Source: Melioribacter sp. (GTDB taxonomy: Bacteria; Bacteroidota; Ignavibacteria; Ignavibacteriales; Melioribacteraceae). From it: a stretch of 35,423 nt of DNA. The position numbers were made by a program, and so were the translations under genes. Under the pieces are notes generated by a model. The model saw only the letters and a list, made by a program, of their open reading frames with translations, made no database searches and was not told where the DNA came from. Location: positions 3,166 through 38,588 of the forward strand of contig VEPI01000145.1 in the NCBI GenBank assembly GCA_012026935.1, in the 5' to 3' direction. Positions 18,519 to 27,031 of this stretch are shown here, in pieces (position 1 is the first letter of the stretch; the number at the start of each line of letters is the position of its first letter).

Positions 18519-19249
18519 TTTTTGAAAAATAATATTAATCGTGAAGAGTTTTGTTCATCATAATTGCTTCCATCATAATCACCAAAAGCAGAAACCCGTG
18601 TAAAACCAATTCTTTTGAATTCCGTTTCAATTTCATTTTTTGAATATAACCTTACAGATTCAATAAAATGTTGTTCTTCCAAATCTTTTTTAATATGGAT
18701 TTCTTTTATAACTCTGTCTTTAACAACTTTTCTTTTTTCAATAATTATTTTATTATCAATTACCTTCTTACTTTCACCTGTTAAATTCGCCAAAAGAAAA
18801 TTTTTGTTTAAGTAATCTAAAACATAAAAACCATTTTCGTTTAGCAAACTGTAAGCGGTATTAATGAACTTGAAATTCTCCTCATTATTCTTAAAATATC
18901 CAAAACTTGTAAAAAGATTTATTATCAGATCAAATTTTTTTCTAAAATAAATATTTCTTAGGTCTGCACATACAAAATTATTTTCTAATGATTTTTTCTT
19001 AGCATTATCTTGAGCTTTCAAAAGAAGGGTTTTACTCAGATCAAAACCAATAACCTTAAATCCTCTTGATGCTAAATATATAGAATGCCTGCCCGCACCG
19101 CATGCTGCATCAAGAATAGAATTTTGTTTAATTAATTTTGTTTGTCTAAGAATTAATTCAAGCAGCTTGGTCGCATCATCATCATCCCGGTGTTGATAAA
19201 CAGATAAATATTCTTCAGAACTGAACCAATTCTTAAACCAGTTTTCCAT
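18515..19249 (-). CDS. Class I SAM-dependent methyltransferase
   Basis: Rossmann-fold methyltransferase of unknown substrate, 244 residues. Motif I is SILDAACGAGRHSIYLASRG (about 44-63), the acidic SAM ribose-binding residue is in VIGFDLS, motif II-like VCADLRNIYF follows, and then FDLIINLFTSFGYF. The C-terminal half is a beta-rich cap with many Lys and Glu. It resembles the small-molecule methyltransferase group (Methyltransf_25/11). I use ATG 19249, which overlaps the recR stop as TGATG; an in-frame TTG at 19252 is less likely. The gene is translationally coupled on both sides. Confidence 0.82.
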   Translation of the reverse strand: MENWFKNWFSSEEYLSVYQHRDDDDATKLLELILRQTKLIKQNSILDAACGAGRHSIYLASRGFKVIGFDLSKTLLLKAQDNAKKKSLENNFVCADLRNIYFRKKFDLIINLFTSFGYFKNNEENFKFINTAYSLLNENGFYVLDYLNKNFLLANLTGESKKVIDNKIIIEKRKVVKDRVIKEIHIKKDLEEQHFIESVRLYSKNEIETEFKRIGFTRVSAFGDYDGSNYDEQNSSRLILFFKK

Positions 19250-19845
19250 CAAAGGGAAATTCTTCCTATAAATGCGCGTCCTATTGTTGCCGAGTCGGCA
19301 AATTCCAAATCACCGCCGATTGGAAGCCCTCTTGCAATTCTAGAAACTTTAATTGGTAGATCTTTTAATAATTTTATAAGGTATAATGATGTAGTATCAC
19401 CTTCCGAATCGGGATTCATGGCAAGTATAATTTCTTTTACTTCATCATTCTTAAGACGTGAAAGAAGTTCTTTAATTTTTAGTGAATCAACCGTGATTCC
19501 AGCTAAAGGATTTAATACACCGCCAAGCACGTGATAAAGTCCATTGTATTCATTTGTTTTTTCAATCGCAATCACATCACTTGCATCTTCAACAACACAA
19601 ATGATCGAGCGGTCACGTTTTGTGCTTTTACAAACATCACATATTTCTTCTTCTGAAATATTAAAACATTCTTGACAAAACCGAATTTTCTCTTTTAAAT
19701 CAATCAACGATTTAACCAATGCATCAACATTTTGCTGATCATTTTTTAGAATATGAATTGCCAAACGTTGTGCAGTTTTTCTGCCAATGGATGGTAACTT
19801 ACTTAATTCATCAATCGCTTTTTGTAATGGTTCGGCTATCAGCAT
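19249..19845 (-). CDS. recR: Recombination mediator RecR
   Basis: Acts with RecF and RecO to load RecA at gaps. Helix-hairpin-helix SKLPSIGRKTAQRLAIHIL is at 15-33, the zinc finger has C57, C60, C69 and C72, the Toprim core is IICVVEDASDVIAIE (81-95), and the Walker-B-like closing block is ARGLPIGGDLEFADSATI. Length 198 is exactly typical. It abuts ybaB (stop immediately followed by ATG), the conserved ybaB-recR order, although dnaX is missing upstream. Confidence 0.97.
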   Translation of the reverse strand: MLIAEPLQKAIDELSKLPSIGRKTAQRLAIHILKNDQQNVDALVKSLIDLKEKIRFCQECFNISEEEICDVCKSTKRDRSIICVVEDASDVIAIEKTNEYNGLYHVLGGVLNPLAGITVDSLKIKELLSRLKNDEVKEIILAMNPDSEGDTTSLYLIKLLKDLPIKVSRIARGLPIGGDLEFADSATIGRAFIGRISL

Positions 19846-20172
19846 TTAAAATCCAGGTAGATTCATGCCAGGAGGCATCATTCCCTTTGTAATTGCACCC
19901 ATCTCATCTTCAGCCATTTTCCCGGCCGACTGTAGTGCTTTATTTACAGCAGCAACAACAAGATCTTCCAACATTTCCTTATCACCGCTTTTAGCAATTT
20001 CTTCATCTATTACAATAGAAATAATTTCCTTCTTTCCATTGGCTGTTGCTTTAACCATACCGCCGCCGCTTTCTTCTGTAACAGTTTTATTTTCCAATTC
20101 AGCTTGAACTTTTGCCATGTCAGACTGCATCTTCTGAACTTGTTTAAGCATATCCTGCATATTCAACTTCAT
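19846..20172 (-). CDS. ybaB: YbaB/EbfC-family nucleoid-associated protein
   Basis: Small dimeric DNA-binding protein of 108 residues. An N-terminal helix with DMLKQVQKMQSDMAKVQAEL is followed by the strand region GGGMVKATANGKKEIISIVI and a C-terminal helix, ending in a Gly/Pro/Met-rich tail. A strong GGAGGA site precedes ATG 20172. It heads the leftward operon with recR. The 176-bp divergent gap to psd must hold both promoters; no consensus boxes or operators stand out. Confidence 0.95.
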   Translation of the reverse strand: MKLNMQDMLKQVQKMQSDMAKVQAELENKTVTEESGGGMVKATANGKKEIISIVIDEEIAKSGDKEMLEDLVVAAVNKALQSAGKMAEDEMGAITKGMMPPGMNLPGF

Positions 20173-20348
20173 TATTCCTCCGGATTACAAATTGATTAGC
20201 TTTTTTGTAGAATTTAATGATTTCTTTCATGTTTCTTGCGGACGAAAGTTAGCAAAAAAAAGTTTCACAAGAAATTAAACGTAGAAAATATTACATTTGT
20301 GCCGTTATTCTGATAAATGCTTTCCATTTTCAACTGTTAACTAATCAA

Positions 20349-20999
20349 ATGATGATAACTAAATACGGATTAAGTACATTTCTATTTTGTGCCGGTTTTT
20401 CGGTTATTTTAATAATCTTTTCCTTGTTTATTCAAAATCACTGGATCAAATACCCGATCTTAATTCTTAGCATAACTTTCTTATTATTTTGTATTAATTT
20501 CTTCAGAGATCCGGAAAGGAATACACCTGACAAAAAAAATGTTATTGTATCACCGGCAGACGGCGAAATAGTAATTGTGAAAGATGTGATAGACAATGAA
20601 TTCTTAAAAGAAAAAGGTAAGCAGATTTCTATTTTTATGTCACCTCTTAATGTTCATGTAAATCGAATTCCAATAGACGGTAAAGTTGATTATTTTAATT
20701 ACTTAAAAGGTGAATACCTTGTAGCTTTTCATGAAAAAGCAGATAAACGTAATGAACGAACTGAAATTGGCATAACCAGTAAATATGGAAAAGTCTTTTT
20801 TACACAAGTTGCCGGATTTATTGCCCGCAGGATTGTATGTTCAATTCAAGTTGGAGATTCTGTGAAGATCGGAGAACGATTTGGTATGATAAAATTCGGC
20901 AGCCGTTCCGATGTGATCGTTCCTACTAATTGGAAATTGAAAGTAAAACTTGGTGATAAAGTAACTGCAGGTGAAACAATACTATTCGAGATCGAATAA
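20349..20999 (+). CDS. psd: Phosphatidylserine decarboxylase, short (Psd-related) type
   Basis: Pyruvoyl-dependent enzyme turning phosphatidylserine into phosphatidylethanolamine. Two N-terminal membrane helices (about 10-29, 34-51) lead into the catalytic domain. FRDPERNTP and VSPADGEIV (67-75) hold conserved Asp; MSPLNVHVNRIP (97-108) holds the His pair. FGSRSD (183-188) contains the Gly-Ser at 184-185 where self-cleavage makes the pyruvoyl group. At 216 residues it matches the short archaeal/Bacteroidota form. ATG 20349 is followed directly by a second ATG; no ribosome binding site is seen. The stop overlaps the next start as TAATG. Confidence 0.95.
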   Translation: MMITKYGLSTFLFCAGFSVILIIFSLFIQNHWIKYPILILSITFLLFCINFFRDPERNTPDKKNVIVSPADGEIVIVKDVIDNEFLKEKGKQISIFMSPLNVHVNRIPIDGKVDYFNYLKGEYLVAFHEKADKRNERTEIGITSKYGKVFFTQVAGFIARRIVCSIQVGDSVKIGERFGMIKFGSRSDVIVPTNWKLKVKLGDKVTAGETILFEIE

Positions 21000-21754
21000 T
21001 GAATAAAATTCCATTCCCAAAATCATTTATTGCTAATACCGTAACCGCCTTAAATGCAGTATGCGGATTTATATCAATTGTATTTGCTTCACAAGGCGAA
21101 TTCCGTATCGCATCTATTATGATAATTGCTGCTGCCAGTTTTGATTTATTAGACGGCATAGTAGCCCGATTATTAAACACATCCAGCCGATTCGGTGTTG
21201 AACTTGATTCTCTTTCCGATATTGTAAGTTTTGGCGCTGCGCCGGCATTTCTAATTTACAAATCCTATATGTTTCAACTTGGCGGGTTGGGAATATTACT
21301 AAGTTCTTGCCTCTTGGTTTTTGGTTCTTTGCGACTCGCTAGATTTAATATTCAAGTTGAAGATCTTAACACCAAAGCCGATTTCAAAGGATTGCCAATT
21401 CCTCTTTCAGCGATTACGGTTTCCCTTTTTGTTTTATCATTTTTTAGAAATGGTATTATTATCGAACCATATACTAAAATGATAATTCCGTTGATTGTTT
21501 TATTATCACTACTTATGGTTAGTAAGATAAGATATAATGCTTTGCCAAAATTGCGAAAGAAAGACATTAAACAGAAGATTTATTTATTTGGAATTTTAAT
21601 CGTTGCATTAATTTTAGCAATTGTCACCAACGGAGAAATTCTTTTTTATATTTTTATTGGAATAGTTCTATTCGGAATTTTTAGAAAGATTTACTACTTA
21701 GCACTCAGTAAAAAAGATGAGAATGGCAACGGATCAACCTTAACGGAGAATTAA
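20999..21754 (+). CDS. pssA: CDP-diacylglycerol--serine O-phosphatidyltransferase
   Basis: Membrane enzyme making phosphatidylserine, the substrate of the preceding psd product. The CDP-alcohol phosphotransferase signature D-G-x2-A-R-x8-G-x3-D-x3-D is complete at residues 52-74 (D52, G53, A56, R57, G66, D70, D74), preceded by D49. About eight hydrophobic segments are visible in 251 residues. It overlaps psd by one base, and the short C-terminal tail is hydrophilic (KKDENGNGS). purS starts one base after the stop, so lipid and purine genes share a transcript. Confidence 0.95.
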   Translation: MNKIPFPKSFIANTVTALNAVCGFISIVFASQGEFRIASIMIIAAASFDLLDGIVARLLNTSSRFGVELDSLSDIVSFGAAPAFLIYKSYMFQLGGLGILLSSCLLVFGSLRLARFNIQVEDLNTKADFKGLPIPLSAITVSLFVLSFFRNGIIIEPYTKMIIPLIVLLSLLMVSKIRYNALPKLRKKDIKQKIYLFGILIVALILAIVTNGEILFYIFIGIVLFGIFRKIYYLALSKKDENGNGSTLTEN

Positions 21755-21755
21755 A

Positions 21756-22007
21756 GTGTTCAAAGCAACTGTCATTATTAAGAGAAGACCAAAGATTTTG
21801 GACCCGCAAGGGAAAGCAGTTGAACAAGGTGCGAAACTTCTTGGCTTTAATAATGTTAAACAAACAAGAATAGGCAAATACATAGAATTCTTTGTGGATA
21901 CAACTGATAAAAAAATAGCTGAGAATGAAGTTCGCGAATATTCCGAAAAACTCCTTTCTAACCCTATAATGGAAGATTTTGTTTATACTTTGGAAGAAGT
22001 TAAATGA
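21756..22007 (+). CDS. purS: Phosphoribosylformylglycinamidine synthase subunit PurS
   Basis: Small bridging subunit that joins PurQ and PurL in the FGAR amidotransferase complex. The 83-residue alpha/beta protein shows the family pattern VIIKRRPKILDPQGKAVEQG near the N-terminus and VRQTRIGK-type NVKQTRIGKYIEF in the middle. The start is GTG 21756, with CGGAG eight bases upstream. It overlaps purQ by four bases (ATGA). Confidence 0.95.
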   Translation: MFKATVIIKRRPKILDPQGKAVEQGAKLLGFNNVKQTRIGKYIEFFVDTTDKKIAENEVREYSEKLLSNPIMEDFVYTLEEVK

Positions 22008-22699
22008 AACCAAAATTTGGAGTTGTTGTTTTCCCCGGTTCTAATTGCGATCATGACGCTTACTATTCTCTGAAAAAAGTTTTGGGATATCAAGCAGAAT
22101 TTATTTGGCATAAGGATAAAGATTTAAAAGGAAGTGATGTAATTATTCTTCCAGGAGGATTTTCATACGGAGATTATCTCCGTACCGGTGCTATTGCCAG
22201 ATTTTCACCTATAATGGATTCTGTATATAAGTTTGCAGAAAACGGCGGTGTTGTTATTGGTATTTGTAATGGTTTCCAAATTCTTTTAGAGATAGGCTTG
22301 TTGCCCGGAGTTATGATAAAAAACGAATCATTAAAGTTTGTGTGCAAGGATGTTTATCTTAATATAGAGAATAGGGAAAATATTTTTACAAAATCTATAA
22401 AACAAAATATTTTGAAAATACCAATTGCTCATGGTGATGGTAATTATTTTACAGATGAAATAACTTTAAAAGAACTCGAGCAGAACAATCAAATATTATT
22501 TCGTTATGTTTCATCAGATGGAAAAGTTAATTCGGAATCTAATCCGAATGGTTCTTTTATGAACATAGCTGGAATAATGAACAAGAAAAAAAATGTAATG
22601 GGATTAATGCCACATCCTGAACGATGCTGTAATCCCCTTCTTGGGAATATTGATGGCTCTTTAATTTTTAGATCAGTTGCAAAGCACTTTCTTAACTAG
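22004..22699 (+). CDS. purQ: Phosphoribosylformylglycinamidine synthase, glutaminase subunit PurQ
   Basis: Class I glutamine amidotransferase feeding ammonia to PurL. PGSNCDHDAY is at 11-20, the oxyanion strand ILPGGFSYGDYLR at 48-60, the nucleophile elbow VIGICNGFQILLE with Cys 88, and the His-Glu pair in MPHPERCCN near the C-terminus. The 231-residue length is typical. The large subunit purL is not adjacent; tatA follows instead, so the complex is encoded at more than one locus. Confidence 0.96.
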   Translation: MKPKFGVVVFPGSNCDHDAYYSLKKVLGYQAEFIWHKDKDLKGSDVIILPGGFSYGDYLRTGAIARFSPIMDSVYKFAENGGVVIGICNGFQILLEIGLLPGVMIKNESLKFVCKDVYLNIENRENIFTKSIKQNILKIPIAHGDGNYFTDEITLKELEQNNQILFRYVSSDGKVNSESNPNGSFMNIAGIMNKKKNVMGLMPHPERCCNPLLGNIDGSLIFRSVAKHFLN

Positions 22700-22728
22700 A
22701 AAAATAATAACAATAAATAGAGGTAATT

Positions 22729-22923
22729 ATGTTTGGAAATTTGGGAGCAGGAGAAATACTTTTAATTGTCCTTGTGATTTTAATACTCTTCGGTTCTAAA
22801 AAAATTCCGGAATTAGCCCAAGGAATTGGTAAAGGAATGAGAGAATTTAAAAAAGCATTAAATGATGTTCAGGAAGACATTAAGATTTCCGATAAGAAAG
22901 ATTCCACAGACGAAAAAAAATAA
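22729..22923 (+). CDS. tatA: Sec-independent protein translocase subunit TatA
   Basis: Pore-forming subunit of the twin-arginine export system. The 64-residue protein has a short N-terminal membrane helix (about 8-21) with the hinge [22 protein letters not shown] split over 22-44, which is the canonical FG hinge and amphipathic helix, then an acidic-basic tail. AGAGG precedes the ATG. tatC is not in the window. Confidence 0.95.
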   Translation: MFGNLGAGEILLIVLVILILFGSKKIPELAQGIGKGMREFKKALNDVQEDIKISDKKDSTDEKK

Positions 22924-22956
22924 TTTAATAGATTCTTAATTCCTCCGGTGATCTAA

Positions 22957-24363
22957 TTGCTGAACTACAATAATCACTCCGAAAAAATTTCTTTGATCAA
23001 AGAGAACAAACTTTCTCTACGCGAGAATGTTGCCTTCTTTCTCAAGCGTATAAAAGACAATTCCGGTCTTAATGCTTTCAATTTTGTTTTTGAAGATTGT
23101 ATTGAAAGCGCAGACTTTATCGAAATGAAAATAAAGAGCGGCAATGCGGGCAAACTAGCCGGTATGATAATAGCTGTAAAAGACGTACTGGCAATAAAAG
23201 ATCGCCCATTAACTTGCTCTTCAAATATCCTAAAAGATTTCCACTCTTTATATACGGCAACAGCAGTTCAAAAATTGATTGACGAAGACGCAATAATAAT
23301 TGGCAAAACTAACTGCGATGAATTTGCTATGGGCTCATCAAATGAGAACTCAGCATTTGGTGCTGTTAAAAATCCTGTTGATCATTCACGAGTCCCAGGC
23401 GGCTCGAGCGGTGGATCTGCCGTTGCAATTGCTGCAAATCTTTGTGATGTTTCCTTCGGAACAGATACGGGCGGTTCAATTCGCCAGCCGGCAGCCTTCT
23501 GCGGTATTTACGGACTCAAACCAACTTACGGAAGAGTATCGCGTTACGGCTTAACAGCCTTTGCATCATCATTCGATACCATTGGCCCGTTTGCAAAAAA
23601 TATTTATGATATTGCACTTGTTCTCTCGGTTATTTCAGGTTATGATCCTAAAGATTCTACAAGCCAGAATGTTGATGTAACCGATTTCAGTTCTTATCAA
23701 AGATCTGAGAGGAAATTTAAAATCGGTTTGCCTAAAGAATATTTTGCAGAAGGATTGAACGAAGAGATTAAAAGTGCCATTCTTAAAAAAGTTGAATCAC
23801 TTAAAAATGCCGGACATGAAATAATCAACATTGAACTTCCGCACACTGAATATTCAATTGCAACATATTATATTCTTACAACAGCGGAAGCGTCTTCTAA
23901 TCTTGCACGCTTTGATGGTGCACGTTATGGTTACCGTTCAAAAGATAGCGGCACTTTAAGAAATATGTATCTCAATTCCCGGTCCGAAGGATTTGGTTCA
24001 GAAGTTAAAAGAAGAATTATGCTCGGCACTTATGTTTTATCAGCCGGATATTACGACGCTTATTACCGCAAAGCGCAAAAAGTTAGAAGATTATTGAAAC
24101 AAGATTTCGATAATGCTTTTGAGAAAGTTGATCTGATTATTACACCAACTACTCCAACTACCGCATTTAAGTTAGGCGAAAAATCAAACGACCCTCTTGA
24201 AATGTATCTTGAAGATATTTATACAACCTCAGCAAATCTTGTTGGTATTCCTGGGATTAGTATTCCCATAGGAAAAGATAACCAAGGTTTACCTATTGGA
24301 ATGCAGATAATGGCAAATCAGTTTGAAGAAAATAAATTATTAACATTCTGTTCGGATTTTTGA
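22957..24363 (+). CDS. gatA: Asp-tRNA(Asn)/Glu-tRNA(Gln) amidotransferase subunit A
   Basis: Amidase-signature subunit that releases ammonia from glutamine for transamidation of mischarged tRNA in the GatCAB complex. The triad is K75 (AVKDV), S150 (PGGSSGGSA) and S174 (DTGGSIRQPA); these sit at constant offset 4 from K79, S154 and S178 of the staphylococcal enzyme, so the N-terminus is set correctly. The start is TTG 22957, the only initiator before the conserved N-terminal helix (an in-frame stop precedes it), with GGTGA 5 bases upstream. At 468 residues it ends at LLTFCSDF, roughly 10-20 residues short of many GatA proteins. gatB and gatC are elsewhere. Confidence 0.95.
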   Translation: MLNYNNHSEKISLIKENKLSLRENVAFFLKRIKDNSGLNAFNFVFEDCIESADFIEMKIKSGNAGKLAGMIIAVKDVLAIKDRPLTCSSNILKDFHSLYTATAVQKLIDEDAIIIGKTNCDEFAMGSSNENSAFGAVKNPVDHSRVPGGSSGGSAVAIAANLCDVSFGTDTGGSIRQPAAFCGIYGLKPTYGRVSRYGLTAFASSFDTIGPFAKNIYDIALVLSVISGYDPKDSTSQNVDVTDFSSYQRSERKFKIGLPKEYFAEGLNEEIKSAILKKVESLKNAGHEIINIELPHTEYSIATYYILTTAEASSNLARFDGARYGYRSKDSGTLRNMYLNSRSEGFGSEVKRRIMLGTYVLSAGYYDAYYRKAQKVRRLLKQDFDNAFEKVDLIITPTTPTTAFKLGEKSNDPLEMYLEDIYTTSANLVGIPGISIPIGKDNQGLPIGMQIMANQFEENKLLTFCSDF

Positions 24364-24434
24364 TAGGTAAAATTCATTAACCTTTCTTAATTTTGTCCGG
24401 TCAGTTTTTGAAATCAATAATTTAAGGAATAGAT

Positions 24435-25403
24435 ATGAGTATTCTTCTTGACAAAAAAACACGTGTATTAGTTCAAGGAATTACAGGCGGTGAAGGTTCT
24501 TTTCATACTAAACAAATGATCGAGTACGGTACGAATGTAGTTGCAGGTGTAACACCCGGAAAAGGCGGTCAAAAATTTGAAGACACAAATGTTGCCATCT
24601 TTAATACTGTGGCAGAAGCTGTTAAAGCAACCAAAGCGAATGCATCTGCTATTTTCGTCCCGCCTCCTTTTGCAGCTGATGCAATTCTTGAATCTGCAAA
24701 TGCAGGTATTAAATTTATTGTTTGCATCACGGAAGGTATTCCAGCTAAAGATATGATCGCAGTTTATAATTCTATTAAAGAAAAAAATGTAAGATTGGTT
24801 GGACCAAATTGCCCCGGTGTTATTTCCCCCGGAAAAGCAAAAATCGGAATTATGCCAGGCTTCATTCACAAACAAGGTAAAGTTGGAGTAGTATCACGCA
24901 GCGGCACATTAACCTATGAAGCAGTTAAACAACTTTCCGATCTTGGTATTGGGCAATCAACTTGTGTTGGAATCGGCGGCGATCCAATTATCGGTTCACG
25001 ATTTATTGATGTAATAAAATTATTCAATGAAGACCGCGATACGGAAGGAATAGTAATGATCGGTGAAATTGGCGGAAGTGCAGAAGAAGAAGCTGCAGAG
25101 TTCATTAAGAAAAATGTTAGGAAACCCGTTGTTGGATTTATTGCCGGCAGAACAGCACCTCCGGGAAGAAGAATGGGTCACGCAGGAGCTATTATTTCCG
25201 GTGGTAAAGGAACTGCAGTTGAAAAAATGACAGCAATGAAGAAAGCAGGTATTCATGTTGTTGAAAGTCCTGCTGCAATAGGAATTACCATGAAGAAAGC
25301 TTTGAATAATGGGAAAAAGAAAATATCAAATAAGAAAAAAGCTGTGAAGAAAATTGTAACGAAAAAAGTATCGCCAAAGAAAAAAAATAAAAAGAAGAAA
25401 TAA
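24435..25403 (+). CDS. sucD: Succinate--CoA ligase alpha subunit with lysine-rich C-terminal tail
   Basis: TCA-cycle enzyme coupling succinyl-CoA cleavage to nucleotide triphosphate synthesis. The CoA-binding Rossmann domain has [13 protein letters not shown] (13-25); the ligase domain has GPNCPGVI (123-130), and the phosphorylated His 249 in [12 protein letters not shown]. The canonical protein ends near residue 290 (ITMKKALN). Here 32 further residues, 17 of them Lys, form a tail of alternating Lys clusters (291-322). The tail is in frame and ends at the TAA that overlaps the ndk start. sucC, the beta subunit, is not adjacent. AAGGAA is the ribosome binding site. Confidence 0.95.
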   Translation: MSILLDKKTRVLVQGITGGEGSFHTKQMIEYGTNVVAGVTPGKGGQKFEDTNVAIFNTVAEAVKATKANASAIFVPPPFAADAILESANAGIKFIVCITEGIPAKDMIAVYNSIKEKNVRLVGPNCPGVISPGKAKIGIMPGFIHKQGKVGVVSRSGTLTYEAVKQLSDLGIGQSTCVGIGGDPIIGSRFIDVIKLFNEDRDTEGIVMIGEIGGSAEEEAAEFIKKNVRKPVVGFIAGRTAPPGRRMGHAGAIISGGKGTAVEKMTAMKKAGIHVVESPAAIGITMKKALNNGKKKISNKKKAVKKIVTKKVSPKKKNKKKK

Positions 25404-25846
25404 TGGAGAGAAAATTGAATAATAAAACACTCGCAATTCTTAAACCGGATTGCGTGAAAAAGAATTTGATAGGCAAAGTAGTAACTTTAATACAAAACGC
25501 CGGATTTAAAGTTTCAGCTATGAAAATGGTTAAGTTAACTTCGGATGCAGCAAAAGGATTTTACGCGATTCATAATGGAAAACCTTTCTTCAATGATTTG
25601 ATAACATACATGACTTCCGGTCCTTGTGTGCCTATTGCACTTGAGAAAGATAATGCAGTTGAGGATTTCCGTAAATTAATCGGCGCAACTGATCCGGCAA
25701 AAGCAGCAGAAGGAACAATCAGAAAATTATATGCCGATAGTATTCAAGAAAATATTGTTCATGGATCAGATTCCGATGAGAACGCTGCAATAGAAATTTC
25801 TCACTTTTTTTCCCGCAAAGAAATTCTAGATATAAATGGTTTCTAA
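25403..25846 (+). CDS. ndk: Nucleoside diphosphate kinase
   Basis: Balances nucleoside di- and triphosphates through a phosphohistidine. [12 protein letters not shown] opens the fold, and the active His is H120 in ENIVHGSDS. All conserved blocks are present. The ATG overlaps the sucD stop (TAATG); an in-frame TTG five codons on (25415) has GGAGAG four bases ahead and would give the usual family N-terminus, so either start is possible. Placement beside sucD is suggestive because succinyl-CoA synthetase and Ndk exchange nucleotide triphosphates. Confidence 0.96.
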   Translation: MERKLNNKTLAILKPDCVKKNLIGKVVTLIQNAGFKVSAMKMVKLTSDAAKGFYAIHNGKPFFNDLITYMTSGPCVPIALEKDNAVEDFRKLIGATDPAKAAEGTIRKLYADSIQENIVHGSDSDENAAIEISHFFSRKEILDINGF

Positions 25847-25857
25847 ATTTTTAGATA

Positions 25858-25894
25858 CTTCCCTTTTTAACGAGATGATAAGGGAAGAATTTTT
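25858..25894 (+). terminator. Intrinsic terminator after ndk
   Basis: CTTCCCTT (25858-25865) and AAGGGAAG (25880-25887) form a perfect 8-bp stem with a 14-base loop, followed by AATTTTTAA. It lies just after the ndk stop, and would separate the lipoprotein gene at least partly from the upstream operon. Confidence 0.6.
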
Positions 25895-25914
25895 AATCAT
25901 AAAATGAGAATCAC

Positions 25915-26961
25915 ATGAAAAGTAAATTAATTGGAATTGCATTACTTCTTTTATTACTTGTTATAGGAATTGGATGTGGTAAGAAAGATGAGAAGCAAAA
26001 TAACCAGCCGGCAGTAAGTGCTGAAGAATTAAACAATCTGAAAAGCGTTGACTTGAATGGACAGAAAGTTTTTCTGAAATATAAATTTGAGAAAGGTGAA
26101 CAACTTCGTTATAAATTAATTACAGTTACTTCTTCCCGGCAAACAATAAAAGCTGATTCGTTAATGAAATCAACCGGTGACCAAACATTAACCTACTTTT
26201 TCGATATTGAAGTTTTAGAAGTTGATCCGGATAATATCGCAGAACTTTCAATTAATATTTCTCAAATTATTTTTGACGGTCTCATCAACGGACAAAAAAT
26301 GCACTACGACACTAAAACAAATGTATCCAAAGAGGAAAAATTAAAATATGTTGAATTTGAAACTGTATCGAATACTCCATTCAGAGCAAGAGTAAATCAA
26401 AAAGGAGAAATTTTAGAAGTAACAAGAGTTGATAAGATGGTTGATAAAATGATGGCCATTCAACCTGAAATGCAAAAAATAACTGCCGATCAAAAATCAG
26501 CTTTGTTAAAAAATATTAGCGAAGGTGAACTTAAACCGAGGACACAACTTCTATTTAGAGAATTAACCACGAATGAAGTTGGCAAAGATTCAGCTTGGCA
26601 GAAATCAACGCCGGCAAATTTAGGTGTGTTCAAACTTGAAAATATTATCAACTATAAAGTAAATGATTTTGTAAAAGTCGGTGATGATAAAGCAGCCAAG
26701 CTTTCAGCAGTACTTTCGGTAAAATGGTCCGGTGACAAAAAAGGTACTGATAACGGAGTAAACTTTTTATTTGATGATCCTAAAGTTTCCGGTGGAGGTA
26801 CAATTCTTTTTAATATAGATAAAGGTAAGGTTATACGAGGTGAAACAACTACCAACATCGAAATGGGTGTTCAGATTGATGCAAAAGATTCAATGAAAAA
26901 AATGAAAAGAACTTTCCGCAAAGATACTTCCGTAAACAAAAATATTGTTGAACTGTTATAG
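25915..26961 (+). CDS. Lipoprotein, DUF6263-like
   Basis: Secreted lipoprotein of 348 residues. Signal MKSK, a long hydrophobic stretch LIGIALLLLLLVIG, and lipobox IGIG-C21 are followed by a Lys/Asn/Gln linker. The mature part is almost all beta-strand by pattern: KYKFEKGEQLRYKLI early, then ADSLMKSTGDQTLTYFFDIEV, and a repeat-like late block GGGTILFNIDKGKVIRGETT. This resembles the DUF6263 family of Bacteroidota-type envelope proteins, recalled not searched. No catalytic motif is visible. GAGAA precedes ATG 25915. The gene converges on nfeD with a long hairpin between. Confidence 0.8.
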   Translation: MKSKLIGIALLLLLLVIGIGCGKKDEKQNNQPAVSAEELNNLKSVDLNGQKVFLKYKFEKGEQLRYKLITVTSSRQTIKADSLMKSTGDQTLTYFFDIEVLEVDPDNIAELSINISQIIFDGLINGQKMHYDTKTNVSKEEKLKYVEFETVSNTPFRARVNQKGEILEVTRVDKMVDKMMAIQPEMQKITADQKSALLKNISEGELKPRTQLLFRELTTNEVGKDSAWQKSTPANLGVFKLENIINYKVNDFVKVGDDKAAKLSAVLSVKWSGDKKGTDNGVNFLFDDPKVSGGGTILFNIDKGKVIRGETTTNIEMGVQIDAKDSMKKMKRTFRKDTSVNKNIVELL

Positions 26962-26973
26962 TATTTCATATAC

Positions 26974-27022
26974 TGAATGAGTGAAGAGTCTAATTGAGTT
27001 GAGAGATTCTTCACTACATTCA
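26974..27022. terminator. Long hairpin between converging genes
   Basis: TGAATG-A-GTGAAGAGTCT (26974-26991) pairs with AGATTCTTCAC-TA-CATTCA (27004-27022): about 17 base pairs with one mismatch and a small bulge, loop 12 bases. It lies 13 bp after the lipoprotein stop and 10 bp before the nfeD stop. No strong T-run follows on the plus strand; on the minus strand none either, so it may stabilise 3' ends rather than terminate. Confidence 0.55.
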
Positions 27023-27031
27023 ATGCAACAA

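Noticed and set aside
24364-24434. Possible frameshift cutting the C-terminus of gatA
   Set aside because: No continuation resembling the GatA C-terminal helix was found in the other frames after 24363; the end is probably natural.
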